Part shown: one piece after another, positions 7,964-16,521 of the stretch
Position numbering within the stretch: the stretch's first letter is position 1
How the letters are laid out: each line of letters starts with the position of its first letter
NCBI GenBank assembly: GCA_036524155.1
Contig: DATDCV010000118.1
Location: 1-37,141 of the forward strand
Length of the DNA: 37,141 nt
Direction of reading: 5' to 3'
Source of the DNA: DATDCV01 sp036524155
Lineage (GTDB): Bacteria; Verrucomicrobiota; Verrucomicrobiia; Limisphaerales; UBA8199
Translations under genes and position numbers: made by a program
The notes under the pieces: model-generated
Told to the model about the DNA's origin: nothing
Databases searched by the model: none
What the model saw: only the letters and a program-made list of their open reading frames with translations

Positions 7964-9076
7964 ATGAAACTGCGCATTCCTCTTGTTTCCTTACTCGCAC
8001 TGTTTGCCTCGCTGACGATCCCGGCGTTAGCCGCGCCACTTGGTACCGCGTTCACCTACCAGGGGCGACTCAATGATGGCCCCAGTCCCGCCAACGGGAG
8101 CTACGACCTGAGATTCACGATTTTTGACGTGCCGGATTACGGGTTCCCCGTTGGCCCGGTGATCACGAACTGGGGAGTGACTGTCAGCGACGGATTATTT
8201 CAGGCAGAACTGGATTTCGGCGACGGGGTTTTCACGAACAACTCCCGGCTCTGGCTCGAGATCGGCGTCAGGAAAAGCGGCGGGAGCTTTTTCACGGCGC
8301 TCACTCCCCGCCAGCCGTTCACACCCACGCCGTATGCGCTTTATTCACCGAACGCGGGCACCGCAGCTACGGCGGTCAGCGCCATGACCGCCCAAACCGT
8401 GTCTGCCGGGTCCGTGGGCATCGCCGGCCTTGACACAGCCAGTGTAGACACGAGGTACGTGTTGAAGTCGGGCGACACCATGACGGGCCGGCTGACGCTC
8501 CCGGCCGACGGGCTATCGGTTGGTGCCGACCAGTTGTTTACCACCCTGCAAGGCAATGTCGGCATTGGAACCAATAACCCCTCGGCACGACTGCACGTAG
8601 CCGGGGACCTACGGGTCGATGGCGCCATCCGAACTTCCGGCCAGCAGTACTACATGCTTGGCGGCGAAGCCTTTTGCCCAACCGCGAACGTAAACTACAC
8701 CAATCTTCCCGGCACGGCCCGGGGGGCGTTTATTGTCTCAGGCTCGGGCACTATGGTCGCACCGGTCCATCTGCCCCATGGCGCGGTGATCACCGAATTT
8801 AGAGTCTACTACATGGACAATTCCACTGCCGATCTGTACATAGTTCTCCGCGCGCGAGAATTTACGGATCCTAATATGATAACGAATTATGAGATGGCCA
8901 GCTTTTCCACCGCCGGAACCTCGGGAAACACCAACCAGTCGACCACCTGGGTAAGCTGGAACACCGTCGATAATCGCAACTGCAGTTACGTTGTCGTTGC
9001 TTCTTCTTCCTCATGGAGTTCCAATTTGCGAATAGTCGGGGCTCTCGTGGCATATAAGGTCAATACCGTCCCATAG
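7964..9076 (+). CDS. Secreted fibre-like surface protein
   Basis: 370 residues from the ATG at 7964, chosen because MKLRIPLVSLLALFASL begins a good signal peptide (cleavage near PALA/APLG); an upstream frame start adds 22 basic residues without this character. Residues about 24-135 form a domain common in PVC secreted proteins (TAFTYQGRLNDG, YDLRFTIFD, LWLEIGV, FTPTPYALYS). Next come an Ala/Thr-rich part, GDTMTGRLTL and GNVGIGTNNPSARLHVAGDLRVDG, phrases shared with phage tail-fibre and trimeric surface proteins. The C-terminal ~110 residues (about 255-370) are Thr/Ser/Asn-rich and not recognised. It may be an adhesin or coat fibre; no anchor or sorting signal is seen. Confidence 0.72.
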   Translation: MKLRIPLVSLLALFASLTIPALAAPLGTAFTYQGRLNDGPSPANGSYDLRFTIFDVPDYGFPVGPVITNWGVTVSDGLFQAELDFGDGVFTNNSRLWLEIGVRKSGGSFFTALTPRQPFTPTPYALYSPNAGTAATAVSAMTAQTVSAGSVGIAGLDTASVDTRYVLKSGDTMTGRLTLPADGLSVGADQLFTTLQGNVGIGTNNPSARLHVAGDLRVDGAIRTSGQQYYMLGGEAFCPTANVNYTNLPGTARGAFIVSGSGTMVAPVHLPHGAVITEFRVYYMDNSTADLYIVLRAREFTDPNMITNYEMASFSTAGTSGNTNQSTTWVSWNTVDNRNCSYVVVASSSSWSSNLRIVGALVAYKVNTVP

Positions 9077-9137
9077 GCTCGGGTCACCTCGTCATTGCGC
9101 CCCTGCCCCCAAGTCTTTATACCGTCACCAACCCGAA

Positions 9138-12100
9138 ATGACCTGGGCAGAGCTGAAACGCAAATGGTCCCGCTACGCCGGCAAAGAGTCTGCCGCCTAC
9201 CAGGAACATTTCAACGACCTTTGCCATCTGCTGGGCCACCCCACCCCCGCCGAGGCGGACCCCACCGGCTCGGAAGCCTTCTGCTTTCAGAAACGCGTCG
9301 TAAAGGACGCTGAGCTCTTCCTTCTGAATGACGACGGTTCTCCCGTTGGCGACTCTGATGACCCGGAGCGCGGCTTTGCCGACGTTTGGAAAAAGGGTTG
9401 CTTCGGCTGGGAATACAAGGGCAAGAAGAAGAACCTCGACGAGGCCTACAGACAACTTCTTCGCTACCGCGAAGCCCTCCTGAACCCACCGCTGCTCATC
9501 GTCTGCGACTTCGAGCGCTACATCATCCGCACCAATTTCAACGGCACGGTTCAGGAAACTCACGAGTTCACCAACGACCAGATCGACCGCCCTGAGAACA
9601 TTCGCCTGCTCCGCGCAGCATTCACTGACCCGGACTTCCTCAAGCCCCAGCGCACCACCGCCCAGGTCACCGAACAGCTCGCTGCCACTATCGCTAAAGT
9701 CGCCAAGTCCCTCCAGCGACGCGAAGCCGTCGAGCTCGCCGACGCTAAATCCCGCGCCGAACTCTCGTTCGCCCAACGCAAAAACCTCCGCATCGCCCGG
9801 TTCCTCAACCGCATCGTCTTCTGCTTTTTCGCCGAGGACACCGGCCTTCTCCCCAAGCACCTGTTCACGGACATTCTCAAAACGGGGTTGGGTGACCTGC
9901 ACCACCTCGCGGAAACCCTCGAACACCTCTTCCAGGTCATGGCCAAAGGCGGCCACTTTGGCAAAGACAAAATCCGCCACTTCAACGGCCATCTCTTCGA
10001 GGACTCCACCGTCTTCGAGCTCACCGAGGACGAGCTGCGCCAGCTCGCCGACGCCGGCGAGGCCGACTGGCAATTCATCCAGCCCGGTATCATGGGCACC
10101 CTCTTCGAGCGCGCCCTCGACTTCGAAGAAGGCGGCAAGCTCCGCGCCCAGCTCGGCGCCCATTACACCAGCGAGGCCGACATCAAGACCCTCGTCGAAC
10201 CGGTCCTGATGGCCCCGCTCCGCCGCCAATGGGCCGCCCTCAAAGCCGAGCTCGCCGCCGCCTACGTCAAAGGCCGCGGCACCCCCGCCCAGCGCGACAA
10301 ACTCGCCGCGTTCCAGAAGCAGCTCGCCAACACCACCATCCTCGACCCCGCCTGCGGCAGCGGCAACTTTCTCTACGTCTCCCTCCAGATGCTGCTCGAC
10401 CTCGAAAAGGAGGCCATCACCTACGCCACCCAGCTCGGCTTCAACCTCGCCCCGCTCATCGGCGTCCACCAGCTCTGCGCCATCGAAATCAACCCCTACG
10501 CTTTCGAACTCGCACAGGTCTCCGTCCAAATCGGCTACCTCCAATGGCGCCGCGACAACGGCTTCGACAACAACCGCTCACCGGTCCTCCAAAACCTCGA
10601 CGGCTTCCAAAACGAAGACGCCCTGCTGGTCCCCCACTTCCACAGCAAAGCCAAATCCCTCAAAGAAGCCCAGGCCGGCGAACACCAGGGCGACAATGCC
10701 CTCAAGTTCTACACCGAACGCGAATGGCCCAAAGCCGACGTTATCGTCGGAAATCCCCCATTCCTGGGTGGCAGCAAACTCTGGGAAGAACTTGGACGGC
10801 ACTACCAGCAAGAGCTCTGGCGGGTCTATGAAGGCCGCGTGCCGGGCTTCGCAGACCTGTGCTGCTATTGGTTCGAAAAGGCGCGCCAGCAGATCGAGCG
10901 TGGCAGCTGCAGACGCGCAGGGTTGCTCGCGACCCAGGGAATACGAGGCGGCGTGAATCGTGAGGTTTTGAAGCGCATCAAAGAGACAGGGGACATCTTT
11001 TTCGCCGAAAGTGATCGCCCCTGGATCCTCGCGGGCGCCGCTGTCAACGTCAGCATGATTGGTTTCGACGACGGGACAGCAACCGAACTCGTTCTAAACT
11101 CAGCAAGGGTTTCAGAGATTAACGCGAACCTCACCTCACACCTGGATATAACAGAAGCGAAGATGCTCACCGCCAACCTGAACATCTGCTTCATTGGGTC
11201 AAAGAAGGCTGGTGAGTTTGAAGTTCCCGACGAGATCGCTCGAGAGTGGCTTGACCTCCCTAATCCCCATGGCAGGCCGAACTCAGACGTGCTCCGCCTT
11301 TGGGTCAACGGCGACGCACTGATCAAAGCCCGCCGCTCCTGGTGGATCGTTGACGCTGGTGCAAGTCTGCCATTGGACGTGATGAGCCGGTATGTAAAGC
11401 CTTTCGAGTGGGTTGTAGAAAAGGTGAAGCCCGAGCGAGACAAAAACAACGAGCCGCGCACGCGCGATAATTTCTGGATCCACAAACGCCCCGGACCAGA
11501 CATGCGGCATGCTGTCTCCAATCTGTGGCGCTGCCTTGCCGTAGTCAGGCACGCCAAGCACCTGATCTTCAGCTGGTTGAACCCATCTGTCTTGCCCGAC
11601 GACGGCATCTACGTCTTTGCGACGGACAGAGATTCCTTTCTTGGCGTTATGCAGTCCTCAATCCATCGCATTTGGGCCTTACGCCAGGGGACACAGCTCG
11701 AGGATCGTCCACGCTACACCCCCACCACCTGTTTCGAGACCTTCCCCTTTCCGTTTCGGGATGACCTCAAATTACCGCCGGATAAATTTGCTCCCCCGCC
11801 TGCGCATCCGTCCCATCCGGACCTGACGCCGGAAAAGGCGTACGCCGACGCCGCGCACTTCTACTCGGCGAAGGAGGACGCGACCGCCTATCGGGTTCCG
11901 TCCACACCCGAGGGGCATCGCGAGGCAATAGCCGCCGCGGCGAAAGAGCTGAACGAGCTGCGCGAACGTTGGCTCAACCCGCCCGAATGGACCCAAACCG
12001 GCATCCTCGAATTCCCCGGCTCCCTCTCCGGCCCCTGGGAGCGCTACCTTGATCCCAAGACCGTGGACCCCGAAACCGGCGTCGGCACCGTCCGTTATCC

Positions 12101-12371
12101 GCGCCTCGAACCCCGGGACGCCGATTGCGCCGGCAAACTCAAGAAGCGCACGCTGACCAACCTCTACAACGAGCGCCCCGCCTGGCTCGACCTGGCCCAC
12201 AAGAAACTCGACGCCGCCGTCGCCGCCGCCTACGGCTGGCCTTCCGATCTCTCGGACGACCAAATCCTCGAGCGCCTCCTGAAACTAAACCTCGACCGCG
12301 CTGCCGCCGAAAAATCCGAACCCACACCCCGTGCGTCCCAGCGCGCGAAAGACGAGTCCGACCTCCTCTAG
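9138..12371 (+). CDS. MmeI-like (type IIL) combined restriction endonuclease and adenine methyltransferase
   Basis: 1077 residues. The N-terminal nuclease domain has D82-X9-E92-Y-K94 (GFADVW...WEYK), the PD-(D/E)XK layout of MmeI. A helical linker (FLNRIVFCFFAEDTGLLP) and the LGAHYTSEAD phrase near residue 340 follow. The N6-adenine methyltransferase has motif I DPACGSGNF at 403 and catalytic motif IV NPPF at 539. Residues from about 560 to 900 should hold the target recognition domain, and the chain ends with FETFPFP and a helical tail. MmeI-family enzymes modify one strand and cut about 20 bp away; MmeI itself is shorter (about 920). No partner genes flank it, as expected for a self-contained enzyme. 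Composition shifts around the recognition region. Confidence 0.85.
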   Translation: MTWAELKRKWSRYAGKESAAYQEHFNDLCHLLGHPTPAEADPTGSEAFCFQKRVVKDAELFLLNDDGSPVGDSDDPERGFADVWKKGCFGWEYKGKKKNLDEAYRQLLRYREALLNPPLLIVCDFERYIIRTNFNGTVQETHEFTNDQIDRPENIRLLRAAFTDPDFLKPQRTTAQVTEQLAATIAKVAKSLQRREAVELADAKSRAELSFAQRKNLRIARFLNRIVFCFFAEDTGLLPKHLFTDILKTGLGDLHHLAETLEHLFQVMAKGGHFGKDKIRHFNGHLFEDSTVFELTEDELRQLADAGEADWQFIQPGIMGTLFERALDFEEGGKLRAQLGAHYTSEADIKTLVEPVLMAPLRRQWAALKAELAAAYVKGRGTPAQRDKLAAFQKQLANTTILDPACGSGNFLYVSLQMLLDLEKEAITYATQLGFNLAPLIGVHQLCAIEINPYAFELAQVSVQIGYLQWRRDNGFDNNRSPVLQNLDGFQNEDALLVPHFHSKAKSLKEAQAGEHQGDNALKFYTEREWPKADVIVGNPPFLGGSKLWEELGRHYQQELWRVYEGRVPGFADLCCYWFEKARQQIERGSCRRAGLLATQGIRGGVNREVLKRIKETGDIFFAESDRPWILAGAAVNVSMIGFDDGTATELVLNSARVSEINANLTSHLDITEAKMLTANLNICFIGSKKAGEFEVPDEIAREWLDLPNPHGRPNSDVLRLWVNGDALIKARRSWWIVDAGASLPLDVMSRYVKPFEWVVEKVKPERDKNNEPRTRDNFWIHKRPGPDMRHAVSNLWRCLAVVRHAKHLIFSWLNPSVLPDDGIYVFATDRDSFLGVMQSSIHRIWALRQGTQLEDRPRYTPTTCFETFPFPFRDDLKLPPDKFAPPPAHPSHPDLTPEKAYADAAHFYSAKEDATAYRVPSTPEGHREAIAAAAKELNELRERWLNPPEWTQTGILEFPGSLSGPWERYLDPKTVDPETGVGTVRYPRLEPRDADCAGKLKKRTLTNLYNERPAWLDLAHKKLDAAVAAAYGWPSDLSDDQILERLLKLNLDRAAAEKSEPTPRASQRAKDESDLL

Positions 12372-12419
12372 CTCCGGCCCACTGCTCCCCTGAACCACGA
12401 CACCCGCCACCAGCCATGG

Positions 12420-12710
12420 CTGCCCCGCTTCGCGACTGCCAGCGCGGAGTTATATGATTCAGTCGCTTGGACGGCGACACCAGTAACGTTGGGGCATCCT
12501 TCAAAGCTCTCGGACGGCTCGATTCAATTCGTCTTCACGAGCAATCCGAACGGGACCAACACGGTCCTGGCCACGATGGATATGGCATCGCCGTTAGGCA
12601 CCTGGACGGTGCTCGCCGTTGCTCCAGAACTCTCGCGCGGGCTCTTCCTCTTCACAGACTCGCAAGCGGGCAACAAACCGAGGTAGTTCTACAGGGTCAG
12701 CTCGCCGTAG
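12420..12710 (+). pseudogene. Remnant of a secreted kelch-repeat protein C-terminus
   Basis: One frame reads a kelch-like phrase (RFATASAELYDS, from 12426), then a region (LSDGSIQFVFTSNPNGT, TWTVLAV, FLFTDSQAGNKPR) matching the C-terminal domain of PVC secreted proteins. It then meets TAG at 12684-12686 and continues in frame with FYRVSSP and a second stop at 12708-12710. Intact relatives end in such an FYRV tail, so the first TAG looks like a nonsense mutation. No start codon, signal peptide or remaining kelch repeats are present, and the usual spacing is shortened. A gene fragment left by deletion is the simplest reading. Confidence 0.6.
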
Positions 12711-13032
12711 TCGGCGGTCTTTACTTCCTTGTTGCTTCCCGCGTCCCTCAACTCTCAACCCCTCGTTCGCCGTAGTGCTTCCGGCGAAAGCGGACCAGCT
12801 CTCCACTCTCAGTCCCCAACTCCCAACCAGACTCTCATCATCCGCTCCGCCAGCGCCTTCGGCTTCACTTGCTTGATCAGCTTCTGCATTTCCTGCTCTG
12901 CTCTCCAATAAACTTTTCGGCCGCTTCCGCACGCGCCCGCATCGTCTACTCCCCGCCAGGCCGTCGTAGTCATACTCCACGCGCCCTTGTTCGTGAAGGA
13001 AATCTGTCTGACAAGCAATGGATTTGCGATGG
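12711..13032. other. 322-bp region without a recognised gene
   Basis: It contains a hairpin-type repeat at 12766-12794 (TTCGCCGTAGTGC followed by CGGCGAAAGCGGA), CT-rich stretches resembling CAACTCTCAACC, and a minus-strand 69-codon frame at 12809-13018. That frame includes KLIKQVKPKALAERMMRVW, which is helical and basic, but I cannot assign it to a family. It may be a remnant of a lost gene or a chance frame. Confidence 0.4.
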
Positions 13033-14352
13033 TCAGTCAGCGCACAGGGGCATCGCCATCGGTAAGCTGCCGGAGTGCAGGCTTTGAAATTGATCGACAT
13101 CGACGACTCGGCCCGTTACGCGGGCTTCCTCGGCGGCAAAGGTCATGACGTGGCTATGAACGGTCGAGTCGAGGCCGGCTTCCAAAGGCGCGCCTGGGGG
13201 TTTGGCCATTTCGGCGTAAAGCGCGTTGACCAGGCCGGCGTCACCGCCGCCGTGCAATTCGTAGCCGCCGTCCTCAGCCTGGACCGTGTAGCGCACAGGT
13301 TCGCCTTCATGCGGAAGCAGGATCAGGTGCGTGCCAAAGTGCTGGCGATAGCTTTCACCGCCTTTGAGGACGCCTCGTGTCCCGCAAATCTCGATGTGCC
13401 GGCCGGTGGCAAAGGCGGTCATCGTGAAGGTGCCGGTAAGTCCGCCCTCGAACTGCATCGCGAGGACTTGCCGGTCCACCGCGTCGTTGTCACAGCGATA
13501 GACACAACGTCCCCACGGGCTGGTGCGCAGCCAGGAGATGATCTCCTCCGGGGTGGCTTCCTGGGCGCGGTCGTAAACCATCGCGAGCCAGGGAATGCGC
13601 ATGTCTGTCGTGTAACGGAGAGCATTGTAAGGACAGGTCTCGCCGGAGGGACAGGCATCGGTGCAGCGAGCGGGCGCCTTCACCGGCGCGCGCTCCGGTC
13701 GAAAGAACTCGAGGGCCCCAAAACTGGCAACTCGTGTGCAGCGGCGCCCGGCCAGCCAGTGGACGATGTCCGTGTCGTGACAGCACTTTGACAGGATCAT
13801 CGGCGAGCTTTTGCCAACTACCGACCAATGCCCGCGCACAAACGAATGCGCCTGGTGCCAGGGGTTCACGCCCTCGTTCGCCTGGAGGGAGACGAGCTCG
13901 CCCAGAGCGCCCGAAGCAATGATCTCCTTCACCTTCCTGTAGAAAGCGGCAAAGCGCAGGACGAAGCAAACCATGACGCGTTTGTTGGCTGCTTTGGCGA
14001 GGCGCTCGATTTCGAGGACCTGGGCGGCGGTTGTCGAGATTGGTTTCTCGAGGAGCACGTCGTAGCCGAGGCGCAACGCTCCTCTGCAGTGTTCGAAGTG
14101 ATAGTTGTCCTGGGTGGCGATAATCATGACATCCGCGAGCTTGCCGGCGGAGAGGATCGCCTCGGCGCTCGGAAAGCCCAGAAATCCGGGGTTTTCTGAG
14201 GTGCGGCGGATCTTCTCGACGCGTTCTGACACCGGGTCGGCGCCGGCGACAATTTCAAACTGGTCGGGGTGTCGCGCCGCCAGTTGGGTGTAGGTCTGGG
14301 CGCGTGCGCCGCAACCGATGCACGCCAGCTTGAGTTTCTTCGGGGAGGTCAT
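13033..14352 (-). CDS. Cytoplasmic Gfo/Idh/MocA-family oxidoreductase
   Basis: 439 residues from the ATG at 14352; a longer frame exists but its 54 extra residues are basic and not family-like. The Rossmann fold opens at about residue 6 (LKLACIGCGARAQTY), followed by IVAGADPV, DVMIIATQDNYH and the LLEKPIS signature. A C-terminal alpha/beta domain follows (MILSKCCHDTDIVHWL). A Cys-rich insert (CTDACPSGETCPYNA, about 250-265) is found in a subset of the family and may bind metal; that is inference. There is no signal peptide, unlike the other Gfo/Idh protein in this window. Substrate unknown. It is separated from its neighbours by noncoding DNA on both sides. Confidence 0.84.
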   Translation of the reverse strand: MTSPKKLKLACIGCGARAQTYTQLAARHPDQFEIVAGADPVSERVEKIRRTSENPGFLGFPSAEAILSAGKLADVMIIATQDNYHFEHCRGALRLGYDVLLEKPISTTAAQVLEIERLAKAANKRVMVCFVLRFAAFYRKVKEIIASGALGELVSLQANEGVNPWHQAHSFVRGHWSVVGKSSPMILSKCCHDTDIVHWLAGRRCTRVASFGALEFFRPERAPVKAPARCTDACPSGETCPYNALRYTTDMRIPWLAMVYDRAQEATPEEIISWLRTSPWGRCVYRCDNDAVDRQVLAMQFEGGLTGTFTMTAFATGRHIEICGTRGVLKGGESYRQHFGTHLILLPHEGEPVRYTVQAEDGGYELHGGGDAGLVNALYAEMAKPPGAPLEAGLDSTVHSHVMTFAAEEARVTGRVVDVDQFQSLHSGSLPMAMPLCAD

Positions 14353-14592
14353 GAGGTCAGTTCGTTTGGTGGTTTTGCTGATGCGTCGGCGAGAGCATAG
14401 CAGCAGGGTCAACACGGGCCAAGGACGTGATGGCGAGGCGGAGGACGGCGTGCGCATTTCATTTTCTGGAACCGCTCGGCGGGCGTAGACAAATTCCGTT
14501 TCCCACGAACCCAAGCGACAAATTCCCCCTTACCCGTGGCCCTCCTCGAGATTGGAAGAGAGGGAGATTGCGCGGGCCTGTTTGGCGAACCG

Positions 14593-14693
14593 AAAGCGGC
14601 AGCAAGCTGCGCGCACTCCAAACGCTGGCGCGGTGTTCGGTGTGCACCCGTGGTCGCGAAGCGTTTGGAGTGCGCGCAGCTTGCTGCCGCTTT
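14593..14693. repeat. Long inverted repeat, perfect 34-bp arms
   Basis: The arms at 14593-14626 and 14660-14693 are perfectly complementary over 34 bp with a 33-bp spacer. The arms contain AGCAAGCTGCGCGCACTCC. Perfect identity over this length suggests recent insertion or gene conversion, or structural selection. It lies well away from either gene start. Confidence 0.85.
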
Positions 14694-14936
14694 AGCACTC
14701 CGTGTCGCTCCCCCCTGCCTCGACACTAACCTCATACAATTGCCTCTGCCAACATAGCGGGGGGGCGCCAGCCACGAGGAACCGCTTCAGAAGTTCAGAC
14801 ATTTCCGGGACACTTCACTGGCAGGAGACAGGCAAGACGCCTGTTCTACGGCCCAGCGCTTGTCGCGTGTCGCGTTAGTGATTACAACTAGTACTGTGAC
14901 AGAGAAATCTCGATACAAAGGGCCTCCTCTCCCTGA

Positions 14937-14961
14937 CCCTCTCCTCCCGAGGAGGAGAGGG
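14937..14961. repeat. Short palindrome CCCTCTCCTC/GAGGAGAGGG
   Basis: CCCTCTCCTC, a 5-nt spacer and GAGGAGAGGG form a perfect 10-bp stem about 55 bp before the URO-D-like gene. It is purine/pyrimidine biased and probably an intergenic repeat; a terminator or leader role is possible. Confidence 0.5.
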
Positions 14962-15014
14962 AGTCTCAGCGGACGCCTTGTAAGGGAGATTCCTTGCCAG
15001 CGTAAAAGCAGGGT

Positions 15015-16097
15015 ATGACCTCGCGCGAGAGAGTGCTGAGGGCCATGGCCAGAAAGCCGACTGACCGAGTGCCTCGATTGCTCTACGAGGAAGCGATCGG
15101 TTACACGCCTCCCATCGAACGACTCTTGCGAGAGCATTGCGCCGGCAAGCTCCCGCGCGATTACTTCGCGATGGACATCACGAGGGTAACCTTCAACGAA
15201 ACGGTGTTGCCGCGGGACCGGTTTGCCGAATGGCTCGGCCCAGGCGCGCGGGAGGCGCTGGCCAGCGGGCAGGTGAACGAATGGGGGGTGTGGTGGAAAC
15301 CGGCGGACTTCCACCACTTTGGGCATCCGGACTCGCCGTTGCGCGGCATTCAGAGCCTGGACCGGCTCCGGGAGTATCCCTGGCCCGACCTCGAGGCGGC
15401 CTACCGCTGGGCAGGGGTCACGGAACGCATCGCCGAGTTTCATCAACGAGGTCTGGCGGTCGCCGCGTACGCTGGCTCCGTTTTTGAGCATTCCTGGTAT
15501 CTGCGCGGAATGGAAGAGTTGATGATGGATATGCTCACGGCTCCCCGCATCGCACACTGGCTCTTTGAGCGGACGTCCGCCCTCCAGCAGTTTGCGGCCG
15601 CGCAGTTCGCTCGCGCCGGGGCGGACATCATCATTACTGGCGACGATATTGCGGCGCAAAAGGGCATGTTGATGAAGCTCGAGGTCTGGCGCGAGTTCCT
15701 CAAACCGCGCCTCGCCGCCACAGTGCGCGCGGTAAAGCAAGCCAGTCCGGAAGCGCTGGTCTTCTATCATTCGGACGGGAACGTGGAAGCGGCCATCCCG
15801 GACTTAATAGAGATCGGCATCGACATTCTCAACCCGGTGCAACCGGAGTGCATGGATCCGGCCGCGGTAAAGCGGAAGTATGGCGACCGGCTTTCGTTTT
15901 GGGGCACGGTGAGCGTTCAGCGGACAATGCCGTTCGGCACGCCGGAGGAAGTGCGGGCCGAAGTCCGCTCGCGCATCCGCACAGTCGGGAAGGGGGGAGG
16001 CTTGATCCTTGCGCCCGCTCATGTGCTTGGTCCGGAAACGCCGTGGGAAAACATCGTGGCGTTTTTCGAGGCGGCCGATATGACGCCGCCGTTCTAA
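15015..16097 (+). CDS. URO-D-fold methyltransferase-like protein (not the haem enzyme)
   Basis: 360 residues. The N-terminus MTSRERVLRAMARKPTDRVP is characteristic of the uroporphyrinogen-decarboxylase-like barrel that includes corrinoid methyltransferases (MtaA/CmuA type). Other matches are the helix-rich middle (GMEELMMDMLTAP), ADIIITGDDIAAQKGMLMKLEVWREFLKPRL, FYHSDGNVEAAIPDLIEIGIDILNPVQPECMD, LSFWGTVSVQRTMPFGTPEEV and GGGLILAPAHVL. It lacks the PVWLMRQAGR signature of HemE, which is encoded separately in this window. It is likely a methyl transfer or related C1 enzyme. A possible partner is the corrinoid-activator-like protein at 22024-23595, although no corrinoid protein gene is seen. Confidence 0.78.
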   Translation: MTSRERVLRAMARKPTDRVPRLLYEEAIGYTPPIERLLREHCAGKLPRDYFAMDITRVTFNETVLPRDRFAEWLGPGAREALASGQVNEWGVWWKPADFHHFGHPDSPLRGIQSLDRLREYPWPDLEAAYRWAGVTERIAEFHQRGLAVAAYAGSVFEHSWYLRGMEELMMDMLTAPRIAHWLFERTSALQQFAAAQFARAGADIIITGDDIAAQKGMLMKLEVWREFLKPRLAATVRAVKQASPEALVFYHSDGNVEAAIPDLIEIGIDILNPVQPECMDPAAVKRKYGDRLSFWGTVSVQRTMPFGTPEEVRAEVRSRIRTVGKGGGLILAPAHVLGPETPWENIVAFFEAADMTPPF

Positions 16098-16121
16098 CCC
16101 GGCTATTTCACGTGTATGGCC

Positions 16122-16203
16122 GGGCGCGCACTCCGCTGCACGCTGCCGACTGCACGAGCGTGTGATTCTGCTGCATTGTCGGCGCGCTGCGGCGAGCGCG
16201 CCC
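16122..16203. repeat. Imperfect GC-rich palindrome
   Basis: The arm at 16122-16150 begins GGGCGCGCACTCCGCTGC and is roughly complementary to 16178-16203. The arm core matches the palindrome at 6733-6802, so it is a diverged copy of the same repeat family. It fills most of the gap between the convergent URO-D-like and rplW genes and might double as a terminator. Confidence 0.6.
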
Positions 16204-16236
16204 TACCTACAGCATGTCGGGTAAGGAGTCCTTGGG

Positions 16237-16518
16237 CTAGGTCAGGACGATCTTGTCGCCTTCTTTGAGCGTTACGATGGCCTTCTTCCAGTCCGGCGAT
16301 TGACCCGCCTGCTTGGTGCGCTGGCGGCGGAACTTCCCGTGCACGTTCAGGGTGTTGACCTTGACGACCTTGACCTTGAACAGCTCCTGGACGGCCTGAC
16401 GGATTTGGGTTTTGTTGGCGCGGCGGTCGGCGACGACAGTGTATTGGTTGAAGCTGTCGCCCTGCCGGGTGCCCTTTTCGGTCAACCGCACAGTTTTGAT
16501 AATTTCGAAAGTGTTCAT
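16237..16518 (-). CDS. rplW: 50S ribosomal protein L23
   Basis: 93 residues, the normal length. Recognised by VRLTEKGTRQGDSFNQYTVV, ADRRANKTQIRQAVQELFKVKVVKVNTLNV and the basic KFRRQRTKQAG segment. L23 lies at the exit tunnel of the large subunit, where signal recognition particle and trigger factor dock. An AAGGA ribosome site overlaps the rplD stop, and the two genes are 3 nt apart. It is the last gene of the run: the usual next gene, rplB, is absent, and noncoding DNA and a convergent URO-D-like gene follow. Confidence 0.95.
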   Translation of the reverse strand: MNTFEIIKTVRLTEKGTRQGDSFNQYTVVADRRANKTQIRQAVQELFKVKVVKVNTLNVHGKFRRQRTKQAGQSPDWKKAIVTLKEGDKIVLT

Positions 16519-16521
16519 GGG

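Larger units (their letters stand above)
14353..15014. other. 662-bp intergenic region with repeats
   Basis: Between the divergent oxidoreductase and URO-D-like genes lies a 101-bp perfect-armed palindrome and a 25-bp hairpin (both listed). I see no convincing coding sequence. The promoters of both genes should lie here but no clear -10/-35 pair stands out. Confidence 0.6.

Noticed and set aside
9117..10544. 475-codon minus-strand frame opposite the restriction-modification gene
   Set aside because: It is Glu/Val/Gly-rich and its residues follow the third-position C bias of the opposite strand. It is a shadow of the MmeI-like gene, which carries clear motifs.
9138..12371. BREX (PglX) or DISARM methyltransferase
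   Set aside because: The D-X9-E-X-K nuclease motif at the N-terminus is MmeI-like, and no pglZ, brxC, drmA or other partner genes are present nearby.
12809..13018. 69-codon minus-strand frame (KLIKQVKPKALAERMM)
   Set aside because: It has no family I can name, weak start evidence and lies in repeat-rich noncoding DNA. I left it as an unassigned region.
13033..16097. Operon of the second Gfo/Idh gene and the URO-D-like gene
   Set aside because: They are on opposite strands and divergent with 662 bp between them, including two palindromes.
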